From Maribacter sp. (GTDB lineage: Bacteria; Bacteroidota; Bacteroidia; Flavobacteriales; Flavobacteriaceae): a stretch of 54,522 nucleotides of DNA. The notes under the pieces were generated by a model. That model was not told the DNA's origin, did no database searches, and saw only the letters and a program-made list of their open reading frames with translations. Shown piece after piece: positions 19,801 through 27,877 of this stretch. The stretch spans positions 1 through 54,522 of the forward strand of contig NZ_JADGES010000007.1 of the NCBI RefSeq assembly GCF_016744255.1. Direction: 5' to 3'. Made by a program: the position numbers and the translations under genes. Position 1 is the stretch's first letter; each line of letters opens with the position of its first letter.

Positions 19801-20537
19801 TAAAAAGTATAATTGCTAGTGGTGCGGCAAACAGTGCTCCTTCCATAACAGATGCAACTATTGTATTTTTTGAAGACAATAATGGCATTCCTGGGCAGGA
19901 AATCTACAACAGTGGTTCCATTACTCCAACATCCGAACCAGATGATTATACTTTAAACTTAGAACTGGCAGAAGAAGTTACTTTAAATAGTGGCAATTAT
20001 TGGCTATCTGTTTATACTAATTTAGAATTTGGTAGCACACAACAACAGTGGTTTTGGTTTACACAAACTAATATTGTTGGTAATGAATCTATTTTTAAGG
20101 ATAATGCCGATTTATTTGGAACAGGCGCTACCGATTGGACACCACATTCTTTAGCTCTAGGCGGAGAAGCTGAAGATTTAGTATTTCAAATCTTTGGAAA
20201 CGTAGAAGATGCTAACAATACTTCTACCCCAGAAGAAACTATGATTTCTGATATTAAAATGACCAATGAAAATCTATTAGAAGTTAAGCCAAATGTGGTT
20301 ACTTCTGTTTGGCCAAACCCATCTATATCCTCCTTCAATTTTTCTATTATAGAAGAGTCTAAAGAACCCGTTTCTATTTCTGTTTATAATTTAATGGGAC
20401 AATTAATTTATACTAAAAGCAATGTAGATGCGAATAAACCTATCTCATGGGATGCCTCATTATGTCCTTCGGGAATGTATGTTGTAAAAATTATGAACAC
20501 AACAAGCACCAAGAATTTCACTGTTGTAAAAAAATAA
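16854..20537 (+). CDS. T9SS-exported BNR/sortilin-like repeat protein with type A sorting domain
   Basis: A 1227-residue secreted protein. It has an N-terminal signal peptide (about 1-29, ending in SYSQQ). Then follows a beta-propeller region with Asp-box/BNR repeats: STNQGKTW, STNNGRSW, TSDDGITW, SSNDGGVQW, TKNAGDSW. A jelly-roll-like region spans about 930-1120. The C-terminus is a type A T9SS domain of about 80 residues, with VWPNPSISSFNFSI, VYNLMGQLIY and PSGMYVVKI, ending in basic residues. It is therefore sent through the type IX system to the surface or medium. Propellers of this kind occur in sialidases, xyloglucanases and non-catalytic proteins; no substrate can be assigned. It is monocistronic, between two terminators. 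Confidence 0.88.
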   Translation: MKTKLLKKPTSSFLTCMLLFSVTFYSYSQQLKKSHDDAPQKGHALYKQSKIYDNKTGPVGIKPRATGDRAMDRWNYEQKMLRNPFTKTIPASIIKLEAEFAKNIKERNLATEATNKSSETALNSKYSKWKNRGPGNVGGRTRALAIDRNNENIIFAGGVSGGLWRSTNQGKTWNKVTKKRHSPSITSIVQDPRQGKGHIWYYASGERFGNSASAGGAFYTGTGIFKSTNNGRSWSNLKNSNDQDLTTITSLDIINSIAVDPKNGELYAATFDGLYKLEKRKRKFSEVLPSARDSQTEVMITPNGKIYATVDIYGAENAGFYTSDDGITWTNITPSEIIPSWGRTVMAYDPSDENKVYFFSHNAAIPTQPFLWKYQANAEAPAGLWEDLSSNLPINIGGRAGNLNLQGAYNMIIKVHPTNPDIVFLGGTNLYRSTTGFTTPTGYEGWIGGYTNLSDSYALYPNHHPDQHNLVFLPSDPNKAISSNDGGVQWTDDITTTEQFVAWNSLNNGYITTQPYAISFDPEGNSDDLLAGFQDNGTWYTNSKDVNIPWIEDFSGDGSYNAIADGGLTRYVSSQFGNLYRLNFDENGEFSTFTRITPAGASNFDFVAPFLLDPINDNVMYMPAGDRIWRNNNLDEIPLFSNAPASVNWVEQNQTATTDGSYITSLDISKFPIASRLYYGTDTGKIYKVDHANLDDQEAVDISTGKGLPEGNINNIYVDPKNPDRVFAVFSNYGIPSLFMTKNAGDSWKNISGNLEENKDGSGNGPSLRWFAMNGKNDGYFVGTSTGLYFTDQIQGKRTYWYKEPIKIGSGVVAQVKTRADGFVAAAIHGNGVYSANYYVRPRPEPRLSVAYLLADQTVAINTESFEIDITDLFVSTKKRAEINIELTNSNPSLISAVLDGNILIMSVLQADTKGKTAIGLIATSGREEVSEGFTVNVIEPAIYQQNDVVSGSSPSQNFIDFGGATAQSADDFYIPEGYSWKIKSIIASGAANSAPSITDATIVFFEDNNGIPGQEIYNSGSITPTSEPDDYTLNLELAEEVTLNSGNYWLSVYTNLEFGSTQQQWFWFTQTNIVGNESIFKDNADLFGTGATDWTPHSLALGGEAEDLVFQIFGNVEDANNTSTPEETMISDIKMTNENLLEVKPNVVTSVWPNPSISSFNFSIIEESKEPVSISVYNLMGQLIYTKSNVDANKPISWDASLCPSGMYVVKIMNTTSTKNFTVVKK

Positions 20538-20555
20538 ATAAAATCCATTTACTAA

Positions 20556-20583
20556 AAGAGGAGCAAGTATATTTGCTCCTCTT
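20556..20583 (+). terminator. hairpin terminator after T9SS protein gene
   Basis: Perfect 11-bp arms AAGAGGAGCAA (20556-20566) and TTGCTCCTCTT (20573-20583) with a 6-base loop. The following T tract is poor, so it may act as an mRNA 3' stabiliser as well as a terminator. Confidence 0.7.
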
Positions 20584-20598
20584 CTATTATAAAAAATA

Positions 20599-21039
20599 AT
20601 GAAATATATTATTTTAATATCCCTATTATTTTTTAGCACTCAATGTAAAACAATACATGCTAAATCTTATCCTAAAAATAACGCCAAAGAATCTTCTTTA
20701 TTTTTGGAAGAAAATAAGATTGCAGAAAATTCAATGCCCTTACAAGGGCGTGATGATATTAAACTGAAATTAAAAATTATAGAATCCTACAGCGAAAATC
20801 ATGAAGTTTGCGGTACTCAAAAAAAAAACACCTCTTTAGTTAAGGTTATTAAAATTATCTCTAGAGGAAAAAACCGAGGTAGCACCCCTCATATAAATGA
20901 TGAAATTTTAGTTACTTTTCTTATTCTTCCAAAGGGCCTAAAAAAAGGAGTTGTTTATATGGTTTCTGCCCGCGAATCTTTGTGCTCAAACTCTTCTAAA
21001 ACTTATTTTACAATCCATTCCTCTAAAATTTCCGAATGA
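20599..21039 (+). CDS. small lipoprotein of unknown function
   Basis: A 146-residue protein with a short lipoprotein signal (FFSTQC, Cys at residue 16) and a basic mature part containing three further cysteines. I recognise no family with confidence. The pattern CGTQKK...LVKVIKIISRGKN...GDEILVTF-like strand order is reminiscent of tissue-inhibitor-of-metalloproteinase-like or NTR-type lipoproteins, but this is only an impression. It starts 16 bp after the upstream hairpin, so its promoter would overlap the end of the T9SS gene unit. Confidence 0.6.
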   Translation: MKYIILISLLFFSTQCKTIHAKSYPKNNAKESSLFLEENKIAENSMPLQGRDDIKLKLKIIESYSENHEVCGTQKKNTSLVKVIKIISRGKNRGSTPHINDEILVTFLILPKGLKKGVVYMVSARESLCSNSSKTYFTIHSSKISE

Positions 21040-21086
21040 TTTTAATATTCTAATTATTTTAGTCATTCATAACCCCATAGAATATT

Positions 21087-22028
21087 ATGCAAAATGTTTT
21101 TTGTATTGGAGAAGTACTCATTGATTTTATTGCAGAAAAGCAAAAAAATGATTTAAGTAATGCCCAAAATTTTACCAAAAAACCAGGTGGAGCACCTGCA
21201 AATGTAGCTTGTGCTATTGCCAAACTAGGCGGAAATAGTAAATTTATTGGTTGTGTTGGTAACGACTCTTTTGGCAAATATCTACTAAAGGTTTTAAAAG
21301 AAAATAACGTAGACATTTCTCTTACCCAGACAAGTAAAGCATTTACGACTTTGGCTTTTGTTTCTTTAGATACAAATGGTGAACGCGATTTTATTTTTAA
21401 TCGTGGGGCAGATAAAAAATTAACGTACGATTGTACAATAAAAAAAGATTTTAATACCAATATAGTGCACTTTGGTGCTGCCACAGCTTTCTTGGGTGGT
21501 AGGCTAGAAGACGCATATAATCGCTATTTTTTTGATGCACTAACTCAAAATGCATTCATCTGTTTTGACCCCAATTATAGGGAAGATCTTTGGTCTGATA
21601 ACAAAGCTATTTTTACAAAAAAATGTATGCCATTTATTCAAAAATCGCATCTCTGTAAATTTAGTTTAGAAGAGGCACAACTACTTTCTGGAGAAACGAA
21701 TGCTATTGACTGTTGTATTAAATTACATGACGTTGGCGCAGAAGTTATTGCTATAACTTTGGGTAGTAAAGGTACTCTATTAAGCACTCCTCAAAAGCAA
21801 CAAATAATACCAAGCATTTTAGTAAATACGGTAGACACTACAGGTGCAGGCGATTCTTTTATTGGGTGTTTGCTATACCAATTAGCATCTACAAGGAACC
21901 CTTTTAATGTAATTAAAGATTTTAATTTACTAGTAAAAATGGTTGCCAAAGCAAATATTGCTGGTGCTTTTACAACCACTGGGTATGGAGCAATTCCTTC
22001 CTTACCAACTTACAAACAGGTTTTTTAA
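21087..22028 (+). CDS. PfkB-family sugar kinase, probable fructokinase
   Basis: A 313-residue ribokinase-fold kinase. The first signature is KKPGGAPANVACAIAKLGG (about 31-49) and the second, catalytic signature is VDTTGAGDSFIGCLLYQL (about 249-266), whose Asp in GAGD is the base. Length and the GEVLIDF start fit fructokinases (ATP plus fructose to fructose 6-phosphate), though other ketoses cannot be excluded. There is no sugar transporter or glycosidase next to it. Its last 4 bases overlap the end of the convergent AlbA_2 gene. Confidence 0.85.
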   Translation: MQNVFCIGEVLIDFIAEKQKNDLSNAQNFTKKPGGAPANVACAIAKLGGNSKFIGCVGNDSFGKYLLKVLKENNVDISLTQTSKAFTTLAFVSLDTNGERDFIFNRGADKKLTYDCTIKKDFNTNIVHFGAATAFLGGRLEDAYNRYFFDALTQNAFICFDPNYREDLWSDNKAIFTKKCMPFIQKSHLCKFSLEEAQLLSGETNAIDCCIKLHDVGAEVIAITLGSKGTLLSTPQKQQIIPSILVNTVDTTGAGDSFIGCLLYQLASTRNPFNVIKDFNLLVKMVAKANIAGAFTTTGYGAIPSLPTYKQVF

Positions 22029-23161
22029 TTATACTTCACTTTTCGTAAAATTCTAAGGGAGGCTTTTAGCACCCCATATATTTTTTTATCCGCATTTTTA
22101 AGCAATGGTCTAGCGTCTTCCATTTTTTCTTTAGCTTCTTCGAAACCATTTAAATAGCAAATAAGATACGTTGCTGGCAAAAGTTCTAAATCTTTTTTTT
22201 CTTGTGCAGCTAACAGGGTCTTCTTTTTTATTTTCTGTAATAAGACATTGTTCGCATTTAAAATATGATGTAAATCTTCCTTATTATACTGAGGAGGATT
22301 AAAAATTAACTCGCTCTCGATTATATACTGACCATTAGCATCAAAATTAATGACCACCTTTTCTAATGGGTAATACTTGGTCTTCTTTGCTAATCCTAAT
22401 TGCACATACTCTGTAATAGTAAAAGAATCGCTATCGGAACTTATGGTGACTTCATCTAAAGCTGAATAAAACAATTTTACTTGCTCATTTATTAACTCAA
22501 TATCCACTCTAGAGAAATACGTTTCGCCTTTAACTTTTTTAATTTTACCAGCCCAACAGACCACAAATTGTTCTTTAAAAACTTTATAGTTACTCTCTAA
22601 ATCCTTGTGTCTATGATTTATAAAATCTATTACACCATCTAAAGTGAACTCTATATTGTTTCTTGCATGTAGCTCAATGGTTGCTACCGTTTCTGAGTTT
22701 ACATCCTTAAGCTCAATGCCGAAAGCTTTAGGGAGACTTATACTGCCTTCTCTAAAGAATACCGCTCCTCCATAATATTTCCAAATATTCTTACGTAAGG
22801 CACAAACTTTTCCATTAGATTTTATAGAAACCAAACCAACTACTTTGCCTTCTGGCAAATGTGGAAACGGAATATTTTCATAGGAAATTAAGGGAGGGTT
22901 GTCTAAATAAGCATTAACCAGATTCTGAATTTTACTATCGTCAAAAAAATCTACACCAACAATTTTGTTATCTTCATCCTCTACACCAACAACAATAAAA
23001 GAGTTATTGTTAGGATTGCTATTTGCTAGCGCGCAAACGTGTTTTAAAAATTTGCCTTTACCTTCTCTTTCTCCAATATTTATAAAACGCTTTTTATCAT
23101 AAAAACTATTTTCATCATTATGGGCCAATAAGTTTTTAACTAGTAAGCGTTTGTTTATCAT
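22025..23161 (-). CDS. AlbA_2 (Schlafen-type) domain protein
   Basis: A 378-residue protein. The N-terminal about 130 residues form an AlbA_2 domain. Its landmarks are the strand/helix start ENSFYDKKRFINIG, the GKFLKHVCALANSNPNNNSFIVVGVED core with its conserved asparagines, and PPLISYENIPF. In databases these are often called putative DNA-binding or ATP-binding proteins. The C-terminal 240 residues have no domain that I recognise. Its start overlaps the stop of the upstream SDR gene by 4 bases (ATGA-type), implying coupled expression. Function unknown. Confidence 0.75.
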   Translation of the reverse strand: MINKRLLVKNLLAHNDENSFYDKKRFINIGEREGKGKFLKHVCALANSNPNNNSFIVVGVEDEDNKIVGVDFFDDSKIQNLVNAYLDNPPLISYENIPFPHLPEGKVVGLVSIKSNGKVCALRKNIWKYYGGAVFFREGSISLPKAFGIELKDVNSETVATIELHARNNIEFTLDGVIDFINHRHKDLESNYKVFKEQFVVCWAGKIKKVKGETYFSRVDIELINEQVKLFYSALDEVTISSDSDSFTITEYVQLGLAKKTKYYPLEKVVINFDANGQYIIESELIFNPPQYNKEDLHHILNANNVLLQKIKKKTLLAAQEKKDLELLPATYLICYLNGFEEAKEKMEDARPLLKNADKKIYGVLKASLRILRKVKYN

Positions 23162-23913
23162 AGTTCTTTTTTAACCATAGTACTACTTGCCTGAGCAGTT
23201 GGCATAACTATTAAATCTGCAATATTTACATGATAAGGCCGTGTTACTGCAAAATGAATTATATCTGCAATATCTTCTGGTTTTAAAGGCTGAAATCCTT
23301 TATAGACCGTTTCTGCTTTTTCAGTATCTCCTTTAAAACGTACCTCACTAAACTCGGTTTCTACAAGACCTGGATTTACTGCGCCTACTTTAATCCCGTA
23401 TTTATTTAAGTCCATTCGCATTCCTTGGTTAACCGCATCTACTGCATGTTTACTTGCACAATACACATTTCCGTTAGGGTAAACCTCTTTCCCTGCTGTA
23501 GAACCAATATTTATAATATGTCCAGAATTATTGGCTATCATTTTTGGTATTATTGCTTTGGATACATAGAGTAATCCTTTGACATTAATATCTATCATTG
23601 CATCCCAATCGTCTATATCTCCATTTTCAATGGAGTCTAATCCATGTGCATTTCCAGCATTATTAATTAAAATATCAATATTATTAAAATTTTCTGGCAA
23701 AGAATTTATTTTCTCCTGTACGGCATTTTTATCGCGAATATCAAAAGATAGGGTATGCACCTTAACTTTTTCAGACAAAGCCTGTTGCATTTCATTTAAA
23801 CGCTCTTTACGTCTTCCACAAATAATTAAATCTATTCCGTTATCAGCAAAAAGAAAAGCTGTTGCTCTACCTATTCCACTAGTTGCTCCTGTAATTAAAG
23901 CGGTTTTATTCAT
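23158..23913 (-). CDS. short-chain dehydrogenase/reductase (YdfG-like)
   Basis: A 251-residue classical SDR with the TGATSGIGRATA cofactor loop, the GRR basic motif after the second strand that favours NADP(H), NNAGNAHG, the catalytic Ser in INIGSTAG, and YCASK with Tyr and Lys of the active site. The ending with DIIHFAVTRPYHVNIADL resembles YdfG-type 3-hydroxy acid / serine dehydrogenases. The substrate is not certain. First gene of a two-gene minus-strand unit with the AlbA_2 protein. Confidence 0.88.
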   Translation of the reverse strand: MNKTALITGATSGIGRATAFLFADNGIDLIICGRRKERLNEMQQALSEKVKVHTLSFDIRDKNAVQEKINSLPENFNNIDILINNAGNAHGLDSIENGDIDDWDAMIDINVKGLLYVSKAIIPKMIANNSGHIINIGSTAGKEVYPNGNVYCASKHAVDAVNQGMRMDLNKYGIKVGAVNPGLVETEFSEVRFKGDTEKAETVYKGFQPLKPEDIADIIHFAVTRPYHVNIADLIVMPTAQASSTMVKKEL

Positions 23914-24158
23914 TTTTAATTTTATATTTAAGGATTAAATTGCTGAATTGAAATTACAGTAAAATTATTAATTAAAGAAAAAAAGAGACGCTCCTCCTAA
24001 TAAGGACGTAAAATTAAAAAGAAATGACTTAAAATGTTCTTAAAAATAGGGTATTACATCATTTTTTAACCAATTGTTAACAGGGATACAATGAATAAAT
24101 CTTCAATTTGCACCTCTGTTAAAAGTAAAACCAGTTAATACCAAAAATATACCATTAT

Positions 24159-25160
24159 ATGGAAGAAAATACCACGGTAGACATTAGCGCAGTGAATGAG
24201 AAAATTGCCCAAGAAAGCGCTTTTATTGACCTTCTTATTGCAGAAATGAATAAGGTAATTATAGGGCAAAAACATATGATAGAAAGACTACTTATTGGTC
24301 TTTTGGGTCAGGGGCATATTTTATTAGAAGGTGTTCCAGGGCTTGCAAAAACATTAGCTATTAATACCTTGTCCAAGGCTGTTAAAGGTAGTTTTAGTAG
24401 AATACAGTTTACGCCAGACTTATTGCCCGCAGATGTTGTTGGTACCATGATTTATAATATGAAAGTGAATGACTTTTCTATTAAAAAAGGCCCCATATTC
24501 GCCAATTTTGTTTTGGCAGATGAGATTAACCGTGCACCTGCAAAGGTACAATCGGCTCTTTTAGAAGCTATGCAAGAAAAGCAAGTTACTATTGGGGATA
24601 CAACTTTTGTATTAGATAAGCCTTTTTTAGTAATGGCAACACAAAACCCTGTAGAACAAGAAGGAACATACCCATTACCAGAAGCTCAGGTTGACCGTTT
24701 TATGCTAAAAACAGTAATAGATTATCCTAAAATGAATGAGGAGCAAATGGTAATGCGCCAAAATCTTTTAGGAAAATATGAAGAGGTAAACCCTGTGGTA
24801 AGCGTAGAGCAAATTTTAAGTGCTCAAAAAGCAGTTAGAGAAGTTTACATGGATGAAAAAATTGAAAAATATATTTTAGATATAGTTTTTGCAACACGTT
24901 ACCCAGAAAAATACAACTTAGAAAGTCTTAAACCATTAATTAATTTTGGTGCTTCTCCAAGGGGTAGTATAAATCTTGGTATTGCTTCTAAATGTTATGC
25001 TTTTATTAAAAGAAGAGGATATGTGGTACCTGAGGATGTAAGAGCAGTAGTCCATGATGTATTAAGACATCGTATTGGACTTACCTATGAGGCAGAAGCA
25101 GAAAATATTACTTCTGAAGAAATAATTAATAAAATTATAAACGAGGTTGAGGTACCTTAA
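24159..25160 (+). CDS. MoxR-family AAA+ ATPase, first gene of Bat operon
   Basis: A 333-residue AAA+ ATPase. Walker A is GVPGLAKT (58-65), Walker B FVLADE (116-121), and sensor 1 is in the MATQNPVEQEGTYPLPEAQ stretch that is typical of MoxR proteins. MoxR ATPases work with VWA-domain proteins as chaperones for complex assembly or metal insertion. This one heads a same-strand series with DUF58 and the VWA proteins BatA and BatB, the standard Bat arrangement. Confidence 0.93.
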   Translation: MEENTTVDISAVNEKIAQESAFIDLLIAEMNKVIIGQKHMIERLLIGLLGQGHILLEGVPGLAKTLAINTLSKAVKGSFSRIQFTPDLLPADVVGTMIYNMKVNDFSIKKGPIFANFVLADEINRAPAKVQSALLEAMQEKQVTIGDTTFVLDKPFLVMATQNPVEQEGTYPLPEAQVDRFMLKTVIDYPKMNEEQMVMRQNLLGKYEEVNPVVSVEQILSAQKAVREVYMDEKIEKYILDIVFATRYPEKYNLESLKPLINFGASPRGSINLGIASKCYAFIKRRGYVVPEDVRAVVHDVLRHRIGLTYEAEAENITSEEIINKIINEVEVP

Positions 25161-25245
25161 AACCCTCTTTTAATTCCTTAAAAAGGAAATATGAGTTAAG
25201 AATATAGGTAATTATTTTCAAAAAAATAAAAGTTATAACTATAAA

Positions 25246-25270
25246 AAGTCCTTCTCTCTGGGAAGGATTT
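25246..25270 (+). promoter_or_regulatory. hairpin covering the ribosome-binding site of the DUF58 gene
   Basis: AAGTCCTTC (25246-25254) can pair with GAAGGATTT (25262-25270; one G-T pair) around a 7-base loop. The right arm contains GAAGG, a rare good Shine-Dalgarno sequence in this genome, 6 bases before the ATG at 25273. It may limit translation of the DUF58 gene. The surrounding 112-bp gap is the longest inside the Bat run. Confidence 0.4.
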
Positions 25271-25272
25271 AG

Positions 25273-26145
25273 ATGGGAATGGATACTAAAGAATTACTAA
25301 AAAAAGTTCGTAAAATTGAGATAAAGACCAGGCGTCTTTCTGATAATCTTTTCGGAGGAGAATACCACTCTACCTTTAAAGGTCGCGGTATGACGTTTAG
25401 TGAAGTTCGCCAATACCAGTTTGGCGATGATGTTCGTAGTATTGATTGGAATGTAACTGCTCGATATAACGAGCCTTTTGTAAAAATATTTGAAGAAGAA
25501 AGAGAGCTAACCATGATGCTTATGGTAGATGTGAGTGGCTCTGAGCATTTTGGTTCTAACAACCAATTTAAGAAAGAGATTATCACAGAAATATCTGCCA
25601 CACTAGCGTTTTCTGCTCTTCAAAATAACGATAAAATTGGAGTTCTTTTATTTACGGATAAGGTAGAATTATTTATCCCTCCTAAAAAAGGAAAAACACA
25701 CGTACTTCGTATTATTCGAGAATTGTTAGAGTTTCAGCCAAAAAGTACGAAAACCGATATTACAGAGGCTTTAAAATATTTAACCAATGTGTTAAAAAAG
25801 AAAGCCATTGTTTTTGTGCTTTCGGATTTTATAGCAGATGGGTACGAAAAAACATTAAAAATAACCGGAAATAAGCATGATGTAACGGGCATTAGAGTAT
25901 ATGACGAACGAGAAGAGACCATGCCAAATATAGGAATGGTACAAATGCAAGATGCCGAGACTGGAGATATACAATATGTAAATACTCAATCTAAAAAAGT
26001 ACGTTCTGCTTATGCAAAATATCATCGCGAACAAGTAGCCTACTTCACGAATACTTTTACAAAATCTGGATGTGGAATTTTAAGCTGTAGAGTCGATGAA
26101 AGTTATGTAAAAAAATTATTGGGATATTTTAAACGAAGAGGATAA
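25273..26145 (+). CDS. DUF58 domain protein of the Bat operon
   Basis: A 290-residue cytoplasmic protein. The DUF58 signature is visible in the N-terminal third (FKGRGMTFSEVRQYQFGDDVRSIDWN), followed by a VWA-like fold with MLMVDVSGSEHFG as a MIDAS-type DxSxS loop variant (DVSGS). It is the regular partner of MoxR in metazoan-unrelated bacterial MoxR-VWA clusters. ATG 25279 is an alternative start two codons on. Confidence 0.92.
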   Translation: MGMDTKELLKKVRKIEIKTRRLSDNLFGGEYHSTFKGRGMTFSEVRQYQFGDDVRSIDWNVTARYNEPFVKIFEEERELTMMLMVDVSGSEHFGSNNQFKKEIITEISATLAFSALQNNDKIGVLLFTDKVELFIPPKKGKTHVLRIIRELLEFQPKSTKTDITEALKYLTNVLKKKAIVFVLSDFIADGYEKTLKITGNKHDVTGIRVYDEREETMPNIGMVQMQDAETGDIQYVNTQSKKVRSAYAKYHREQVAYFTNTFTKSGCGILSCRVDESYVKKLLGYFKRRG

Positions 26146-26218
26146 GCCCCTATTTGGGTAATTGTTTTTAGAACAGATTTCGTCGTTGAAAGAATTCTAA
26201 AATTAGGAAATTAAAAAA

Positions 26219-27877
26219 ATGAAAAGTATCGCTTTCTTTATAAAAAATAAATTATCGCAGCATATGCGATTACCCTTTTTGTGTCTACTTTTTACAAGTA
26301 GCTTTTTAGGGTTTTCACAAACAGAACCCTCCTTAAAATCTGAAGTAGATGCTACAAATTTAAAAATAGGGGAACAAATACATTTTAAAGTTACGGTAGA
26401 TGTAGATTCTACTGCGCAAGTAATTTTTCCTGAAGGTCAAACTTTTTCTCCTTTAGAAACGGTGGAGGCATTTAAAACCGACACTACCCGAAAAAAAGAC
26501 CGAATCACATTACAAAAAATATATGCCCTAACACAGTTCGATTCTGGCTCTTATAAATTACCCCAACAACGAATAGAAATTAACGGTAAAGGCTTCTTTA
26601 CAGACTCTCTGCGTATTGAAGTCTCTAATATAAAGGTAGATACCATTGCCCAGAAAATGTTCGATATTAAGCCACTTATTGGAGTGCAAAAAAACAATAA
26701 CAATATTTGGAAAATTATCCTTGCCATACTTTTTGTAGCCATAATTGGCGGTCTTGTATATTGGTTCTTATATCGAAAAAAACCACTAACCGAGGAAGAA
26801 AAAGTAGCGCTATTACCTCCTTATGACAGAGCGCTATTAGAACTTAAAAAATTAGAAAATTCTAAGTATTTAATACAAGACGAATACAAGCAATACTATT
26901 CCGAACTTACCGATATTGTCCGTTCCTATTTACACGAAGATGCCAATGTATCTGCGCTAGAAAGTACTACGGACGAGCTAATATCAAAATTAGAACTTAG
27001 AAAAGACGCTGGAGAGTTAGATTTAGATGAGGAAACTATCTCTCAATTTAAAAAGATACTTCAAACGGCCGATTTGGTGAAGTTTGCTAAATCTAAACCT
27101 CCTGTTGCCACAGCAGAAAATGACCGTAAAGCAGTAGAACAGATTGTTGTTAAAACACATGACGCTATTCCCGAACCTACAGAAGAAGAGCTTTTAGAAC
27201 AGGCAGAGTACCAAGAGGAATTAGCCCGTAAACAAAAAAAGAAAAAGACCTTAATAGTCATAAGCGCTGCCATAGGTGCTATTCTTATAGGTATTACAGC
27301 TTTCACAATTTACCACGGGCCTACTAAGGTTTGGGATACCATAACCGCTCATCCTTCTAAAAAAATGTTAGATAGTAAAGAATGGATATCTAGTTCTTAT
27401 GGCTATCCTCCTATAAGTTTAGAAACCCCTGAAGTTCTTGTTAGGCAAAAAACTAAAATTCCTGCAGAGGCACAAGCAAAAATTAAAGAAGTACAGACTT
27501 TTATGTACAGAAACAAAGCTTCTCTCTTTACTATAGCCACAACCTCTACAACATTTAATGGGCAAGAAGAACCAGACCACGCAAAATCAGTAGAGCACTT
27601 AATTGAAAATTTTGAGAAGAAAGGCGCAAAAAATATAATAACAAAAAACGAAGAATTTACTACTATTTCTGGGGTAAAAGGACTTAAAACATACGGTAGT
27701 GGTAAATTCAAGATTCCCAATTCTAAAGAATTAGGAAAGGGAAAATATATCATTCTAAGTTTTGGCGGCAAAGGTTTTCAACAACAAGTATTATTTACTT
27801 GGTTAGAAGAAGATACATACGCCCAACAAATTATAGACCGCGTTGTAACCAGTGTAGAAGTTAAAACAGAATCCTAA
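26219..27877 (+). CDS. BatD-like two-TM protein of the Bat operon
   Basis: A 552-residue membrane protein. It has an N-terminal signal (ATG 26264 would give a cleaner signal ending in LGFSQ), an Ig-like BatD-type extracytoplasmic part (about 35-150), TM1 at about 166-187, and a cytoplasmic helical section rich in Glu/Lys. TM2 spans about 344-362, followed by a C-terminal extracytoplasmic domain of 190 residues that I do not recognise. It is distinct from the second BatD at 30785. Its stop TAA is directly followed by the ATG of batA. Confidence 0.78.
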   Translation: MKSIAFFIKNKLSQHMRLPFLCLLFTSSFLGFSQTEPSLKSEVDATNLKIGEQIHFKVTVDVDSTAQVIFPEGQTFSPLETVEAFKTDTTRKKDRITLQKIYALTQFDSGSYKLPQQRIEINGKGFFTDSLRIEVSNIKVDTIAQKMFDIKPLIGVQKNNNNIWKIILAILFVAIIGGLVYWFLYRKKPLTEEEKVALLPPYDRALLELKKLENSKYLIQDEYKQYYSELTDIVRSYLHEDANVSALESTTDELISKLELRKDAGELDLDEETISQFKKILQTADLVKFAKSKPPVATAENDRKAVEQIVVKTHDAIPEPTEEELLEQAEYQEELARKQKKKKTLIVISAAIGAILIGITAFTIYHGPTKVWDTITAHPSKKMLDSKEWISSSYGYPPISLETPEVLVRQKTKIPAEAQAKIKEVQTFMYRNKASLFTIATTSTTFNGQEEPDHAKSVEHLIENFEKKGAKNIITKNEEFTTISGVKGLKTYGSGKFKIPNSKELGKGKYIILSFGGKGFQQQVLFTWLEEDTYAQQIIDRVVTSVEVKTES

